A DNA stretch of 27,064 bases, taken from positions 1 through 27,064 of the forward strand of contig JALTCK010000081.1 of assembly GCA_027074805.1 (NCBI GenBank). The letters are read 5' to 3'. The translations under genes were made by a program, and so were the position numbers. This document shows positions 1 to 7,141 of the stretch, one piece after another (position 1 is the first letter of the stretch; the number at the start of each line of letters is the position of its first letter). The notes beneath the pieces were generated by a model. It saw nothing but the letters and a program-made list of their open reading frames with translations. It made no database searches and was not told the DNA's origin. This DNA is from Thermococcus sp. (GTDB taxonomy: Archaea; Methanobacteriota_B; Thermococci; Thermococcales; Thermococcaceae).

Positions 1-19
1 TTCTGGTAAGAGGTGCACA

Positions 20-44
20 GAAAAACTAAGGAAGAAAAAAGGGC
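20..44 (-). terminator. U-rich terminator after the histone gene
   Basis: Read on the minus strand, the bases just after the histone stop codon contain a run of six T followed by another run of five T, with little hairpin potential. Archaeal RNA polymerase terminates on such oligo-U tracts, so this is a plausible intrinsic terminator. Confidence 0.55.
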
Positions 45-46
45 CA

Positions 47-250
47 TCAGCTCCTGATAGCGAGCTTGATGTCCTCAGCCTTGACGGTCTTCCTGCCGGC
101 GTGGTGGGCAAGGTCAACCGCCTTCTTGGCGATCTCAGTGGCCTTCTCCTCAAGGTGCTCGGCCAGAAGCTTGGCAGCGTCCTCACTCACGCGGGCGGCG
201 CCGGCCTTTCTAATCAACCTGTCAACCGGGGCAATCGGCAACTCAGCCAT
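47..250 (-). CDS. Archaeal histone (HpkB/HTkB type)
   Basis: This is a 67-residue archaeal histone that forms dimers and wraps DNA. The whole protein is a minimal histone fold with no tails. It begins MAELPIAPVDRLIRKAG, the usual archaeal N-terminal helix with the proline and arginine residues typical of DNA contact, and ends in the conserved segment RKTVKAEDIKLAIRS. The length equals the family standard. The start is supported by a GGAGGT ribosome binding site a few bases upstream and by a strong TATA box further up. It is divergent from the RuBisCO gene. My recollection is that T. kodakarensis also has its histone B gene beside RuBisCO. The family assignment is secure; the exact paralog (A or B) is inferred from that neighbour. 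Confidence 0.96.
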   Translation of the reverse strand: MAELPIAPVDRLIRKAGAARVSEDAAKLLAEHLEEKATEIAKKAVDLAHHAGRKTVKAEDIKLAIRS

Positions 251-308
251 CTTCCCAACCTCCTAAACGTTGTTTTGCAGGTATCTGCGTTTTACTTTAG
301 GAATGAAG

Positions 309-330
309 GGTTATATAAACTTTTCGGAAA
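309..330 (-). promoter_or_regulatory. Histone promoter (BRE + TATA)
   Basis: On the minus strand a purine-rich BRE (CCGAAAA) is followed directly by TTTATATAAC. The expected transcription start lies about 25 bases downstream, giving a leader of roughly 35-40 nt that contains the GGAGGT site. The TATA core reads well on both strands, so it could also drive weak transcription to the right. Confidence 0.7.
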
Positions 331-339
331 AGGAGGCCT

Positions 340-432
340 GTGAGAGAGATTTACGACATTTTTGGGGTGAGGGGTTTAGAAATGAGTTATCATCCCCGTC
401 TCAACCCAGTGGATAGGCAACGGCAAGCTTAG
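340..432 (+). other. Possible 30-codon small ORF, doubtful
   Basis: A GTG codon preceded by GGAGG (positions 332-336) opens a 30-residue frame, beginning MREIYDIFGVRG and ending at TAG. It lies downstream of the symmetric TATA element at 311-320. I recognise no family. The GGAGG-to-GTG distance of three bases is short, and the peptide could simply be chance. I list it because the 375-base gap between the histone and RuBisCO genes otherwise holds only their promoters and one dyad at 547-560. Confidence 0.15.
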
Positions 433-592
433 AACCAAGATCTAATCTCGAGAATTCAGGCCCCAAATCCATTTTAAAGGATTGTTACAGCAGTAATTCT
501 AAAAAAGACGCCAAGAGTTTGGAGCAAAGGGGCAGCAAAAACGCCTCCAATGTCCATTGGCGAGGAAGGATGTAACAAAAATGAACCACAGG

Positions 593-637
593 GTTTTTAT
601 AGAGGGGGTTGCTAGGATAGAGATACTCAGGAGGTGG
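593..637 (+). promoter_or_regulatory. RuBisCO promoter and ribosome binding site
   Basis: A TATA-like element (TTTTTATAG, from 593) lies about 50 bases before the RuBisCO ATG. It predicts a start of transcription near 620-625. The strong GGAGGTGG site at 630-637 follows, six bases before ATG 643. This site chooses ATG 643 over the upstream in-frame GTG 634, which lies inside it. Confidence 0.6.
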
Positions 638-642
638 TTGCC

Positions 643-1977
643 ATGGTAGAGAAGTTTGACAAGATATACGACTACTACGTGGACAAAGGATATGAACCCA
701 ACAAAAAGAGGGATGTAATTGCAGTCTTCCGCGTGACGCCTGCCAAGGGCTACACGATTGAGCAGGCAGCCGGAGCCGTTGCCGCCGAGAGCTCAACCGG
801 AACCTGGACTACACTATACGAATGGTATGAGAAGGAAAGATGGGCCGACATGTCGGCCAAGGCCTACGAGTTCGTAGATATGGGCGATGGAAGCTGGATA
901 GTTAAGATAGCCTATCCCTTCCATATATTCGAAGACTTCAACATGCCAGGTTTTCTGGCTAGCGTTGCCGGCAACATTTTTGGAATGAAGCGCGTCGAGT
1001 GGCTCCGCCTCGAGGATATCTATCTCCCCGAGAAGTTCCTTAGAGACTACCCCGGACCTGCATTTGGTATCGAGGGCGTGAGGAAGAAGCTAGAGATCTA
1101 CGACAGGCCCCTCTACGGTGTTGTTCCGAAGCCGAAAATAGGATACTCGCCAGAGGAACTCTATAAGCTTGCCCTAGATCTCTACACCGGTGGAGCAGAC
1201 TATCTCAAGGACGACGAGAACCTCACGAGCCCCTGGTTCAATAGATTCGGAAAGAGGGTCGAGGTGGTTACCAAAGCAATGGAAAAGGCCGAAAACGAGA
1301 CCGGCGAGAAGAAGACATGGTTCGCCAACATAACGGCCCCAATACTCGAGATGGAACAGAGGCTCGAACTCCTTGCCGACTACGGTGTTCCTCACGCCAT
1401 GATCGACATCGTCGTCCTTGGATGGGGTGTTCTCGACTACATAAGGGACCTCGCCGAGGACTATGGCATAGCTTTGCACGCCCACAGGGCAATGCACGCT
1501 GCCTTTGACAGAAACCCCTACCACGGCATGTCGATGTTTGCTCTGGCGAAGCTTGCCAGGGTAATCGGTGTTGACCAGCTCCACGTCGGAACCGCCGGTG
1601 CAGGAAAGCTCGAGGGAAGCAAGTGGGAGGTCATCCAGTACAAGAGGATAATCACCGAGAGCCACTACGTCCCGGACGAGAACGACGTCTTCCACATGGA
1701 GCAGAAGTTCTACCACATGAAGCCCGTCTTCCCGACGAGCTCCGGCGGACTTCACCCGGGCAACATCCAGCCCGTCATAGAGGCACTCGGAAAGGACATC
1801 GTTCTCCAGCTCGGCGGCGGAACTATGGGTCACCCGGACGGGCCGAAGGCAGGAGCGATGGCAGCCAGACAGGCTATAGATGCCATAGTACAAGGAATCG
1901 CGCTTGATGAATACGCAAAGACTCACAAGGAGCTCGCCAGGGCCCTTGAGAAGTGGGGCCACGTCACGCCGGTCTGA
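643..1977 (+). CDS. rbcL: Form III ribulose-1,5-bisphosphate carboxylase (RuBisCO)
   Basis: This archaeal type III RuBisCO carboxylates ribulose-1,5-bisphosphate to two 3-phosphoglycerates. In Thermococcales it acts in the AMP/nucleoside salvage pathway with AMP phosphorylase and ribose-1,5-bisphosphate isomerase, neither of which is in this window. The protein is 444 residues, the same as the T. kodakarensis enzyme as I recall it. Visible active-site features are the KPK segment at 163-165, the carbamylated-lysine motif KDDEN with K189, D191 and E192, HRAMH near 281, loop-6 lysine K322 in GTAGAGK, SSGG near 366-369, and the phosphate-binding GGG near 391. All catalytic residues appear intact. 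ATG 643 is chosen because GGAGGTG sits six bases upstream. Confidence 0.97.
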   Translation: MVEKFDKIYDYYVDKGYEPNKKRDVIAVFRVTPAKGYTIEQAAGAVAAESSTGTWTTLYEWYEKERWADMSAKAYEFVDMGDGSWIVKIAYPFHIFEDFNMPGFLASVAGNIFGMKRVEWLRLEDIYLPEKFLRDYPGPAFGIEGVRKKLEIYDRPLYGVVPKPKIGYSPEELYKLALDLYTGGADYLKDDENLTSPWFNRFGKRVEVVTKAMEKAENETGEKKTWFANITAPILEMEQRLELLADYGVPHAMIDIVVLGWGVLDYIRDLAEDYGIALHAHRAMHAAFDRNPYHGMSMFALAKLARVIGVDQLHVGTAGAGKLEGSKWEVIQYKRIITESHYVPDENDVFHMEQKFYHMKPVFPTSSGGLHPGNIQPVIEALGKDIVLQLGGGTMGHPDGPKAGAMAARQAIDAIVQGIALDEYAKTHKELARALEKWGHVTPV

Positions 1978-1987
1978 GGCTCTGACG

Positions 1988-2008
1988 GTTTTTCTTTCCC
2001 CTTTTCGT
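1988..2008 (+). terminator. U-rich terminator after RuBisCO
   Basis: About 11 bases past the RuBisCO stop there is a pyrimidine-rich stretch with runs of five, three and four T separated by C. This is typical of archaeal intrinsic termination. It precedes the thymidine kinase promoter. Confidence 0.5.
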
Positions 2009-2030
2009 CTTCCGTTCAGCTTTTGGGCCG

Positions 2031-2050
2031 GAGGAGATTTAACCCTCCTC
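2031..2050 (+). promoter_or_regulatory. Thymidine kinase promoter inside an inverted repeat
   Basis: The TATA-like core ATTTAACC (2037-2044) is flanked exactly by GAGGAG on the left and CTCCTC on the right, a perfect 6-bp inverted repeat. Its position 24-43 bases before ATG 2074 fits a short-leader promoter. A dyad centred on the TATA box is a natural place for a repressor, but no regulator can be named. Confidence 0.45.
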
Positions 2051-2073
2051 GACGTTTCTATCCCGGTGGTATC

Positions 2074-2655
2074 ATGGTTCATCCGGGAGGCTTTCTCGAG
2101 GTCATAACCGGCCCGATGTTCGCGGGCAAAACGACGGAGCTCATAAAGCGCATAGAGAGGCAGATGTTCGCCAAGAGGAAGGCGGCGCTCTTCAAGCCCT
2201 CCATAGACAACCGCTACTCCGAGGACGAGGTTGTTGCCCACAACGGCCTCAAATACGGAGCCTTCGTCATCCCGACGAGCGAGGATGGCGTTGAGAGGAT
2301 AGTGGAGATAACCAAAAGGGAGGGCTACGAGGTAATAGGCATCGATGAGGTCCAGTTCTTTCCGATGAACATCGTCGACGCCCTGAACCGGCTCGCGGAC
2401 GATGGCATTTACGTCATAGCCAGCGGCCTCAACCTCGACTTCAAGGGAGACCCCTTTCCGGTCACGAAAGAGCTCCTTGTAAGAGCAGACAACATCGTCT
2501 ACCTCACCGCCGTCTGCACTGTCTGTGGGAAGCCAGCAACGAGGAGCCAGCGCCTGATAGATGGAAACCCCGCCTCCCGGGATTCACCAGTCATCATGGT
2601 GGGCGGCAGGGAGAGCTACGAGGCAAGATGCAGAGAGCACCACATCGTCCTCTGA
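2074..2655 (+). CDS. tdk: Thymidine kinase (type II, TK1-like)
   Basis: This cytosolic enzyme phosphorylates thymidine with ATP in pyrimidine salvage. The 193-residue protein has a P-loop GPMFAGKTT at 13-21, the DEVQF motif at 91-95 containing the likely catalytic glutamate, and a lasso region near 165-180. The zinc site is C148-x2-C151 with C186 and H189. These are the hallmarks of the TK1 family, and the length is normal. ATG 2074 follows GGTGGT at 2065-2070; the frame stays open upstream but has no better start. The gene lies between RuBisCO and a Phr-like regulator, both on the same strand, and seems to have its own promoter. Confidence 0.94.
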   Translation: MVHPGGFLEVITGPMFAGKTTELIKRIERQMFAKRKAALFKPSIDNRYSEDEVVAHNGLKYGAFVIPTSEDGVERIVEITKREGYEVIGIDEVQFFPMNIVDALNRLADDGIYVIASGLNLDFKGDPFPVTKELLVRADNIVYLTAVCTVCGKPATRSQRLIDGNPASRDSPVIMVGGRESYEARCREHHIVL

Positions 2656-2670
2656 AGCTCCATTTTTGAC

Positions 2671-2725
2671 CGAAAAGCTTAAAGTAATCTTTTCTTACAT
2701 CAAGTTAGGGAAAGGGGGTGAGACC
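2671..2725 (+). promoter_or_regulatory. Promoter and leader of the Phr-like gene
   Basis: CGAAAA followed by GCTTAAAGT (2671-2685) is a good BRE/TATA pair. Downstream, near the predicted start of transcription, lies an imperfect dyad CTTAC-N5-GTTAG. The GGGGGTGA ribosome binding site precedes ATG 2726. Phr is known to repress its own gene by binding around the transcription start, so this dyad is a candidate autoregulatory site. Confidence 0.5.
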
Positions 2726-3322
2726 ATGGAGTCAAATAAGGGGATGGGAAAGTTGTTGGATATCCTTGGAAACGAGACAAGAAGGAGGATACTCATACTG
2801 CTCACCCGCAGGCCCTACTTCGTGAGCGAGCTAAGTCAAGAGCTCGGAGTGGGCCAAAAAGCCGTCCTGGAACACCTGAGAATACTTGAAAGTGCCGGGC
2901 TGATCGAGGGGAGGATAGAAAAAATACCACGGGGAAGGCCGAGGAAGTACTACACGATAAAACGAGGATTTCGGATGGAGGTTCTCTTAACGCCATACTC
3001 CTTCGGGACTGAAATGTACGAGCCGAAAAGACCAAGGGAGACCAGGGAATACGCTCAGGCAAAAGCCATAATCAAGTCAACGGGACCCGTTGAGACAAAG
3101 ATAGACGAACTGCTGACGTTCCTCAACGAAATACAGGAAAGGATAGACGAGATAATCCGCACCAAGCAGGAGCTCGAAGAGGTTAGACTGCTAACTGAGA
3201 CTTACATCGAAAACCTTCTGAGGAGGATTTCACAAGAAAACGAGAGGGAGTTTGATCGACTCATGAAGGAGTTCAGCTCACGGCTCCCGAGAAAGATAAT
3301 TGAAGACATCACTGACTTTTAG
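2726..3322 (+). CDS. phr: ArsR-like heat-shock regulator, Phr type
   Basis: This 198-residue DNA-binding protein closely resembles, from memory, Pyrococcus furiosus Phr, which represses hsp20, an AAA+ ATPase gene and itself and is released on heat shock. A winged helix-turn-helix occupies about residues 8-80, with LGNETRRRILILL, the recognition region around GVGQKAVLEHLRIL and the basic wing RGRPRKYYTIKRG. The C-terminal half (about 115-180) is a charged coiled coil that would mediate dimerisation. The length matches the family (about 200). ATG 2726 is chosen for its GGGGGTGA site; the longer open frame overlaps thymidine kinase and is unlikely to be used. I am confident of the ArsR/Phr family and fairly confident of orthology. 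Confidence 0.85.
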   Translation: MESNKGMGKLLDILGNETRRRILILLTRRPYFVSELSQELGVGQKAVLEHLRILESAGLIEGRIEKIPRGRPRKYYTIKRGFRMEVLLTPYSFGTEMYEPKRPRETREYAQAKAIIKSTGPVETKIDELLTFLNEIQERIDEIIRTKQELEEVRLLTETYIENLLRRISQENEREFDRLMKEFSSRLPRKIIEDITDF

Positions 3323-3359
3323 GAAAATGCAAGCAAAGGAGGAAGGAAAGGGAATGTAG

Positions 3360-3563
3360 TCAGAGCATCTTGCCCTCTTCCCTCATCCTAACGAGCTTCG
3401 TAATATAGCCCGCTATTCTGTTCCTGATTGTCTTGCTGCTCACATTGGTGAGCTCCTCAACCATCTTCTTGTTGTGCTCGAAGTCCTTAGTGAACTTATC
3501 CGGATACCTGTCAAACAACTCACGGGCAGTCCTTTTGATGAAAGTCTGCTTGATGTTTCCCAT
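3360..3563 (-). CDS. rps17e: 30S ribosomal protein S17e
   Basis: This small ribosomal subunit protein is shared by archaea and eukaryotes. The 67-residue product starts MGNIKQTFIKRTARELFDRY and contains the conserved region VSSKTIRNRIAGYITKLV. The frame opens earlier, with ATG codons at 3569 and upstream, but GGGGTG at 3575-3570 is spaced six bases from ATG 3563, so I choose that start; the family usually begins MGN. A TATA box lies upstream on the minus strand. The gene is convergent with the Phr-like gene and divergent from the DUF371 gene. Confidence 0.95.
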   Translation of the reverse strand: MGNIKQTFIKRTARELFDRYPDKFTKDFEHNKKMVEELTNVSSKTIRNRIAGYITKLVRMREEGKML

Positions 3564-3618
3564 TTCCATCACCCCATTATCTTGACCCTTACAGCCGTAA
3601 CTCACATCAAAAGAATGC

Positions 3619-3634
3619 TTTTAAAAGTTTCCCC
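3619..3634 (-). promoter_or_regulatory. S17e promoter
   Basis: On the minus strand GGGGAAA is followed by CTTTTAAAAG, a typical BRE/TATA pair. It lies about 55-70 bases before the S17e ATG, which gives a leader of roughly 30 nt that carries the GGGGTG site. Confidence 0.6.
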
Positions 3635-3671
3635 GGCCGCACTTGTTCCACACTCACAAGCCAGACCATAG

Positions 3672-3692
3672 GGAAATTTAAAAACCAATTGG
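3672..3692 (+). promoter_or_regulatory. Promoter of the DUF371 gene
   Basis: GGGAA plus ATTTAAAAA lies about 25 bases before ATG 3706, so the transcript is probably leaderless. The 8-bp palindrome CCAATTGG occupies 3685-3692, between the TATA box and the start. Confidence 0.55.
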
Positions 3693-3705
3693 ATTATTCC
3701 CAACC

Positions 3706-4125
3706 ATGCTCAAAGAGAGGATCCGCTGTAGGGGACATGAAAACGTCAGGGCGACTCATAAATCAACGCTGGAGTTCACAAAGGAGGACTACCTAACTCC
3801 ACGTGGAGACTGTATACTCTGCATTGAAGCAGACAAGGGGATAAACGACTTGAGTGAACGATTCAAAGAGGCCCTAAGAGCAGGAAAGAGAATCATCATC
3901 CGCATAAAAGTGGGAAAAATTGTGGATGAAATTATTGCCCAGGGGAGTCCAGGTCTCATCCTCGATCACGAGTACTCTATGGTGATCCGGAAGAGCAAGT
4001 ACATCGACCCCAGAACTCTTGCTATAAGGGCAAACAAAGCCGCCAAAGACGTAGACCGACGCATCGTAGAGCTTCTCAAGAACCCTGATGTCACCGCGGA
4101 GATAGAGCTGATTATTCTGGCCTGA
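3706..4125 (+). CDS. DUF371 family protein
   Basis: This is a 139-residue archaeal conserved protein of unknown function. It starts with the family signature RCRGHENVRATHKSTLEFT and continues with TPRGDCILCIEAD near 31-45, then an alternating strand/helix pattern. No catalytic motif can be named; the conserved histidine, cysteine and aspartate residues in the first 45 residues are the likely functional ones. There is no signal peptide or membrane segment. Its promoter implies a leaderless mRNA. Its last 14 bases overlap, tail to tail, the end of the GH130-like gene on the other strand. Confidence 0.85.
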   Translation: MLKERIRCRGHENVRATHKSTLEFTKEDYLTPRGDCILCIEADKGINDLSERFKEALRAGKRIIIRIKVGKIVDEIIAQGSPGLILDHEYSMVIRKSKYIDPRTLAIRANKAAKDVDRRIVELLKNPDVTAEIELIILA

Positions 4126-5044
4126 CCTCTCTCTTCTCCCCCATTCCAATCGCTAACCCAACGTACCTATCTGCTCCACCGTAGTAAAGATACATTTTTC
4201 CGTCTTTTTCAATGAGGGACTCTGCGAAGACAACGTTGTTCACCCAGCCCCTTTTCTCCCACTCGAGCTCTGGCTTGAGGAGCGGAATCTCAGTCCTCCA
4301 GAGAACCTTTCTCGGATCATCTCTATCAAAGAGCGCAGCCTGAACGGTGTAGACCAGTTCCTTCTTCCTCCAAAACGCCTCGTTGTGGATGAGTAACACT
4401 CCCCCGGGGTTGATCCTCGGCGGAGGACCCGGCTCAACAAGGTGTCCCCGGGGCCTCAGAACGGGTTCCGGTTCGTAATCCCAGTAGAGCGCATCCCTCG
4501 AGTGGGCCAACCAGATATTCGAGTCCCCGAAGTACATAACGTACCTTCCTCGAAACGGCCCTGATTTCATTTTTTCCACAAGAACGGCCCCGCTCTTCGT
4601 CCAGTTCACCTTTCCGTCCCTCTCAAAGGGAAACTCCTCGAACACCGGCCCGCGCTTCTTCCAACTAAGGAGATTCTTCGACGTTGCAATGCAGAGCCTT
4701 GCCACTTTACCGTCGTAGCCGGTGTATGTCATGTGGTAGGTGCGCCCGACCCTTACGACCCTAGGATCCTCGACCCCGACTTTCTCCCATTCATACTCTG
4801 GCTCAAGAACAGGTTCCGGATGTTTTACGAAGTTTATTCCGTCTTCACTCAGCGCCAGTCCAATCCTTCCCGTAATCGCCTCCTCCTTCGATTCAGCCCG
4901 GTAGAGCATTACGAACTTTCCCCTGTGCCAGAGCACCGCTGGGTTGTAAGTGTTCTTTGAGTCAAAGCCCTCCTTTGAAGGTGAGAGAACCGGACTGGGA
5001 AGCTTTCGAAAGAAAAAGCGTGGGTCAGCTGGCTTCAATTTCAA
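4112..5044 (-). CDS. GH130-type glycoside phosphorylase/hydrolase
   Basis: This predicted five-bladed beta-propeller enzyme is of the GH130 family, whose members phosphorolyse or hydrolyse beta-mannosides. The 310-residue protein shows family landmarks: YNPAV near 33-37, YRAE near 48-51, the GVEDPRV segment near 90-96, a repeated pattern of SxDGxxF/W blade motifs, and YYGGAD near the C-terminus. There is no signal peptide, so it is cytoplasmic. The start is unusual. No ATG fits; TTG 5044 or the second TTG 5038, seven bases after a GGGGGG site, is likely used. It overlaps the stop of the upstream glycosidase gene by up to 20 bases, so the two are probably translated together. The substrate cannot be deduced; a mannoside or other glycoside is plausible. 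Confidence 0.8.
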   Translation of the reverse strand: MKLKPADPRFFFRKLPSPVLSPSKEGFDSKNTYNPAVLWHRGKFVMLYRAESKEEAITGRIGLALSEDGINFVKHPEPVLEPEYEWEKVGVEDPRVVRVGRTYHMTYTGYDGKVARLCIATSKNLLSWKKRGPVFEEFPFERDGKVNWTKSGAVLVEKMKSGPFRGRYVMYFGDSNIWLAHSRDALYWDYEPEPVLRPRGHLVEPGPPPRINPGGVLLIHNEAFWRKKELVYTVQAALFDRDDPRKVLWRTEIPLLKPELEWEKRGWVNNVVFAESLIEKDGKMYLYYGGADRYVGLAIGMGEKREVRPE

Positions 5045-6881
5045 TCCCCCCGTTGATCCTGATGGTGTAGTTTCTTCCCCTGAACTTTACTCCTCGCAGA
5101 ACCAGACTTATTCCCTCAGCCGGTTCGATCACAAGATCTTCCCAGGCCTTCATACCAAGGGAGGCCGTCACAAGGGCAAATACGCTTGCAGCGCTCCATG
5201 CTTGAGGTGAATTCGCCCTTGGAACCGGGACGAGTTCATCAAGCCCACTATACAGTTCAGGCAACTCCCTTCTGGGCATCAGTTCTGCTGCCGCAAATAT
5301 CCTACCCGCCAATTCTTTTGCGAGATCCATCCTTCCCATCGCCGCCAGACCGAGGGCTATCAGGGCATTGTCGTGGGGCCACACACTCCCCCTGTGGTAG
5401 CTGAATGGGTTGTATCCCCTCTCTTCCGAACCTAACGTCCTCACCCCGTACTTTGAGAGCATGTCAGGGTGGAAGAGCCTTTCAGCGGTCTCCTCAGAGT
5501 GCTCTGATATTCCCGTTATTAGGAGGTGCCCCATGTTCGAGGAAACGACGCGGAGTGGCTCTCCGTTGCCGTCCAGCGCCAAGGCATAGTAGTCTTCAAG
5601 CCAGAAGTCCCTGTTGAACCTCTTCCGGAGTTTTCTGGCCTCCCTCAAAAGAAGTCCCCCATTAAACTCCGTTAGCCGAAGACTTCCGGCCAACCTGAGC
5701 GCCCAATAGGCATACCCTTGAACCTCAACGAGCGCTATCGGAGGCCTGGCTGATCTTCCCTTTTCGTCGACTATTGCATCCGCCGAGTCCTTCCATCCCT
5801 TGTTCCCGAGTATTCCCGGGACGTAGGTTATGTATCCATCATCGAGCTTTTGGAGTATCCACTCAACGGCCATCGTCAGGTTTCTCCTGAGACTTTCAAT
5901 AAGAACCTCATCGCCGGTCCAGAGCAAGTACTCCCCTGCCAATGCCACGTATAAAGGCGTCGCGTCAACAGCACCATAGTATGGCCCAAAGGGAACCCTT
6001 CCCGTATGTGTCAGCATTCCCAATCTGAACTCGTGGGCTATTTTTCCCGGTTCTTCCTCGCTCCTCGAATCGTTCTTTCTCCCCTGGATCGAGCTGAGAA
6101 ACCCCAGTGTCCCCCTGGCGTATTCAGGATAGTAGGGTAAGAGGAACATGGAGGTTATTATCGCGTCCCTTCCGAACGGACAGGCAAAATGGGGCAATCC
6201 TGCAAGAGGAACAGGGCCATAGACCGTCGAAAGCGTCAGGGCCGTTACGTCCTCAGATGCCCTCTCAAAAACCAAGTCGAGAGACGATCCCGTAAAGATG
6301 GGGTTTTTTATGCCCACTGGATTGTCCCCAATTATCCCTGAGACCTTACCAACGACCTCCGGGAGGAATCGGACGAAAAACTCTGCACTCCCCCCAGGCA
6401 GTATTCTAAAATGGGCAGTTAGATCTTCCCCTTCCCTCTTCATATCACTCTCCACTCTAAGGGCCCTCCACTCACCGTTTGACCCTCTCGAATAAAAACC
6501 GCCTCCCTGGAGAGGAGGTTCACCTCTGAATCCCATAAAACCCCTCACCTGGAAAATGTCCTCGAGGGGCACTTCGTAGGAGTACTTTACTCCGATCTCA
6601 AGCGGTTTAGGAGAGGGGTTGTAGAAGGTGAGCCTTTCCTCGTAGAGCCCGCCAAGCCTTCTTCTCCTAACGAGGAAGGTCCCCCCATCGAGTGAGAAAT
6701 AAGAAAAGGCCATCTCAAAGGTTGAAGAAGACCCAGTGAATTCAGGTCTGGGTACAACTTGAAGGCTAACTCCCCTCAGGAAGCGTGTATCGAGAAGGTA
6801 GAACCCGTGATGCCCTTCGCTCATATTCCCCTCTTCATCGGTAACTACAAAGGCTCCATTGTTTGATAAAGTGACATTCAT
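5025..6881 (-). CDS. Debranching-enzyme-like glycosidase (amylo-alpha-1,6-glucosidase family)
   Basis: This 618-residue protein has the architecture of bacterial/archaeal debranching-like enzymes. An N-terminal beta-sandwich (about 1-195, with the conserved GFYLLDTRFL near 26-35) is followed by an (alpha/alpha)6 barrel. Barrel motifs are PFGRDAIITS at 235-244, YYGAVDATPLYV at 301-312, NKGWKDSADAI at 360-370, VEVQGYAYWAL at 385-395 and YHRGSVWPHDNALI towards the C-terminus. The acidic residues in these segments are the probable catalytic ones. It has no signal peptide. A GGGGGAT site precedes ATG 6881. It forms an operon with the downstream GH130-type gene. Database entries of this type are often called glycogen debranching enzymes, but the true substrate may be a small alpha-glycoside. 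Confidence 0.82.
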   Translation of the reverse strand: MNVTLSNNGAFVVTDEEGNMSEGHHGFYLLDTRFLRGVSLQVVPRPEFTGSSSTFEMAFSYFSLDGGTFLVRRRRLGGLYEERLTFYNPSPKPLEIGVKYSYEVPLEDIFQVRGFMGFRGEPPLQGGGFYSRGSNGEWRALRVESDMKREGEDLTAHFRILPGGSAEFFVRFLPEVVGKVSGIIGDNPVGIKNPIFTGSSLDLVFERASEDVTALTLSTVYGPVPLAGLPHFACPFGRDAIITSMFLLPYYPEYARGTLGFLSSIQGRKNDSRSEEEPGKIAHEFRLGMLTHTGRVPFGPYYGAVDATPLYVALAGEYLLWTGDEVLIESLRRNLTMAVEWILQKLDDGYITYVPGILGNKGWKDSADAIVDEKGRSARPPIALVEVQGYAYWALRLAGSLRLTEFNGGLLLREARKLRKRFNRDFWLEDYYALALDGNGEPLRVVSSNMGHLLITGISEHSEETAERLFHPDMLSKYGVRTLGSEERGYNPFSYHRGSVWPHDNALIALGLAAMGRMDLAKELAGRIFAAAELMPRRELPELYSGLDELVPVPRANSPQAWSAASVFALVTASLGMKAWEDLVIEPAEGISLVLRGVKFRGRNYTIRINGGIEIEAS

Positions 6882-6904
6882 TCCCCCATCCCCCTAGAGT
6901 TGAC

Positions 6905-7141
6905 CTAGCTAATCCCTGTTCTAAGCCAGATGCCACCATTCCAGAGCTGCACAACTACCCTAATCACATCTGGATAATCTTCACGGAAAATTTCTCCGTC
7001 AAATTCTTTGGAGCTTCTAATAATACAGTTTCCGAGCATTAGAAATTTCTCCTTAATATTTCCCTTTCCATCGCCCGGGAGCAATATGCTTCCCAGATCA
7101 GTTTTAAGGAGTGTCCTTGTCGCTCTCAAGCTTTCATTCAT
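6905..7141 (-). CDS. Small hypothetical protein
   Basis: A 78-residue frame has a strong ribosome binding site (GAGGTGAT, four bases before ATG 7141) and lies 23 bases upstream of the debranching-like glycosidase on the same strand. I do not recognise the family. It is soluble, mixed in charge, with a glycine-rich middle (LLPGDGKGN near 20-28) and an aromatic C-terminus. Another frame upstream ends in TGA overlapping its ATG, which hints that it may be the surviving end of a larger or decayed gene. The good ribosome binding site favours real expression. Confidence 0.5.
   Translation of the reverse strand: MNESLRATRTLLKTDLGSILLPGDGKGNIKEKFLMLGNCIIRSSKEFDGEIFREDYPDVIRVVVQLWNGGIWLRTGIS

Noticed and set aside
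1174..2241. 355-codon open frame on the minus strand across RuBisCO
   Set aside because: It is antisense to a fully conserved RuBisCO and thymidine kinase start; its composition is a shadow of their codon use, and no ribosome binding site or family is apparent.
3530..3560. TTTTGATGAAAG as a possible C box of a C/D guide RNA
   Set aside because: It lies within the S17e coding region and no D or D' box (CUGA) at proper spacing was found. No other convincing C/D pair was seen in the gaps.
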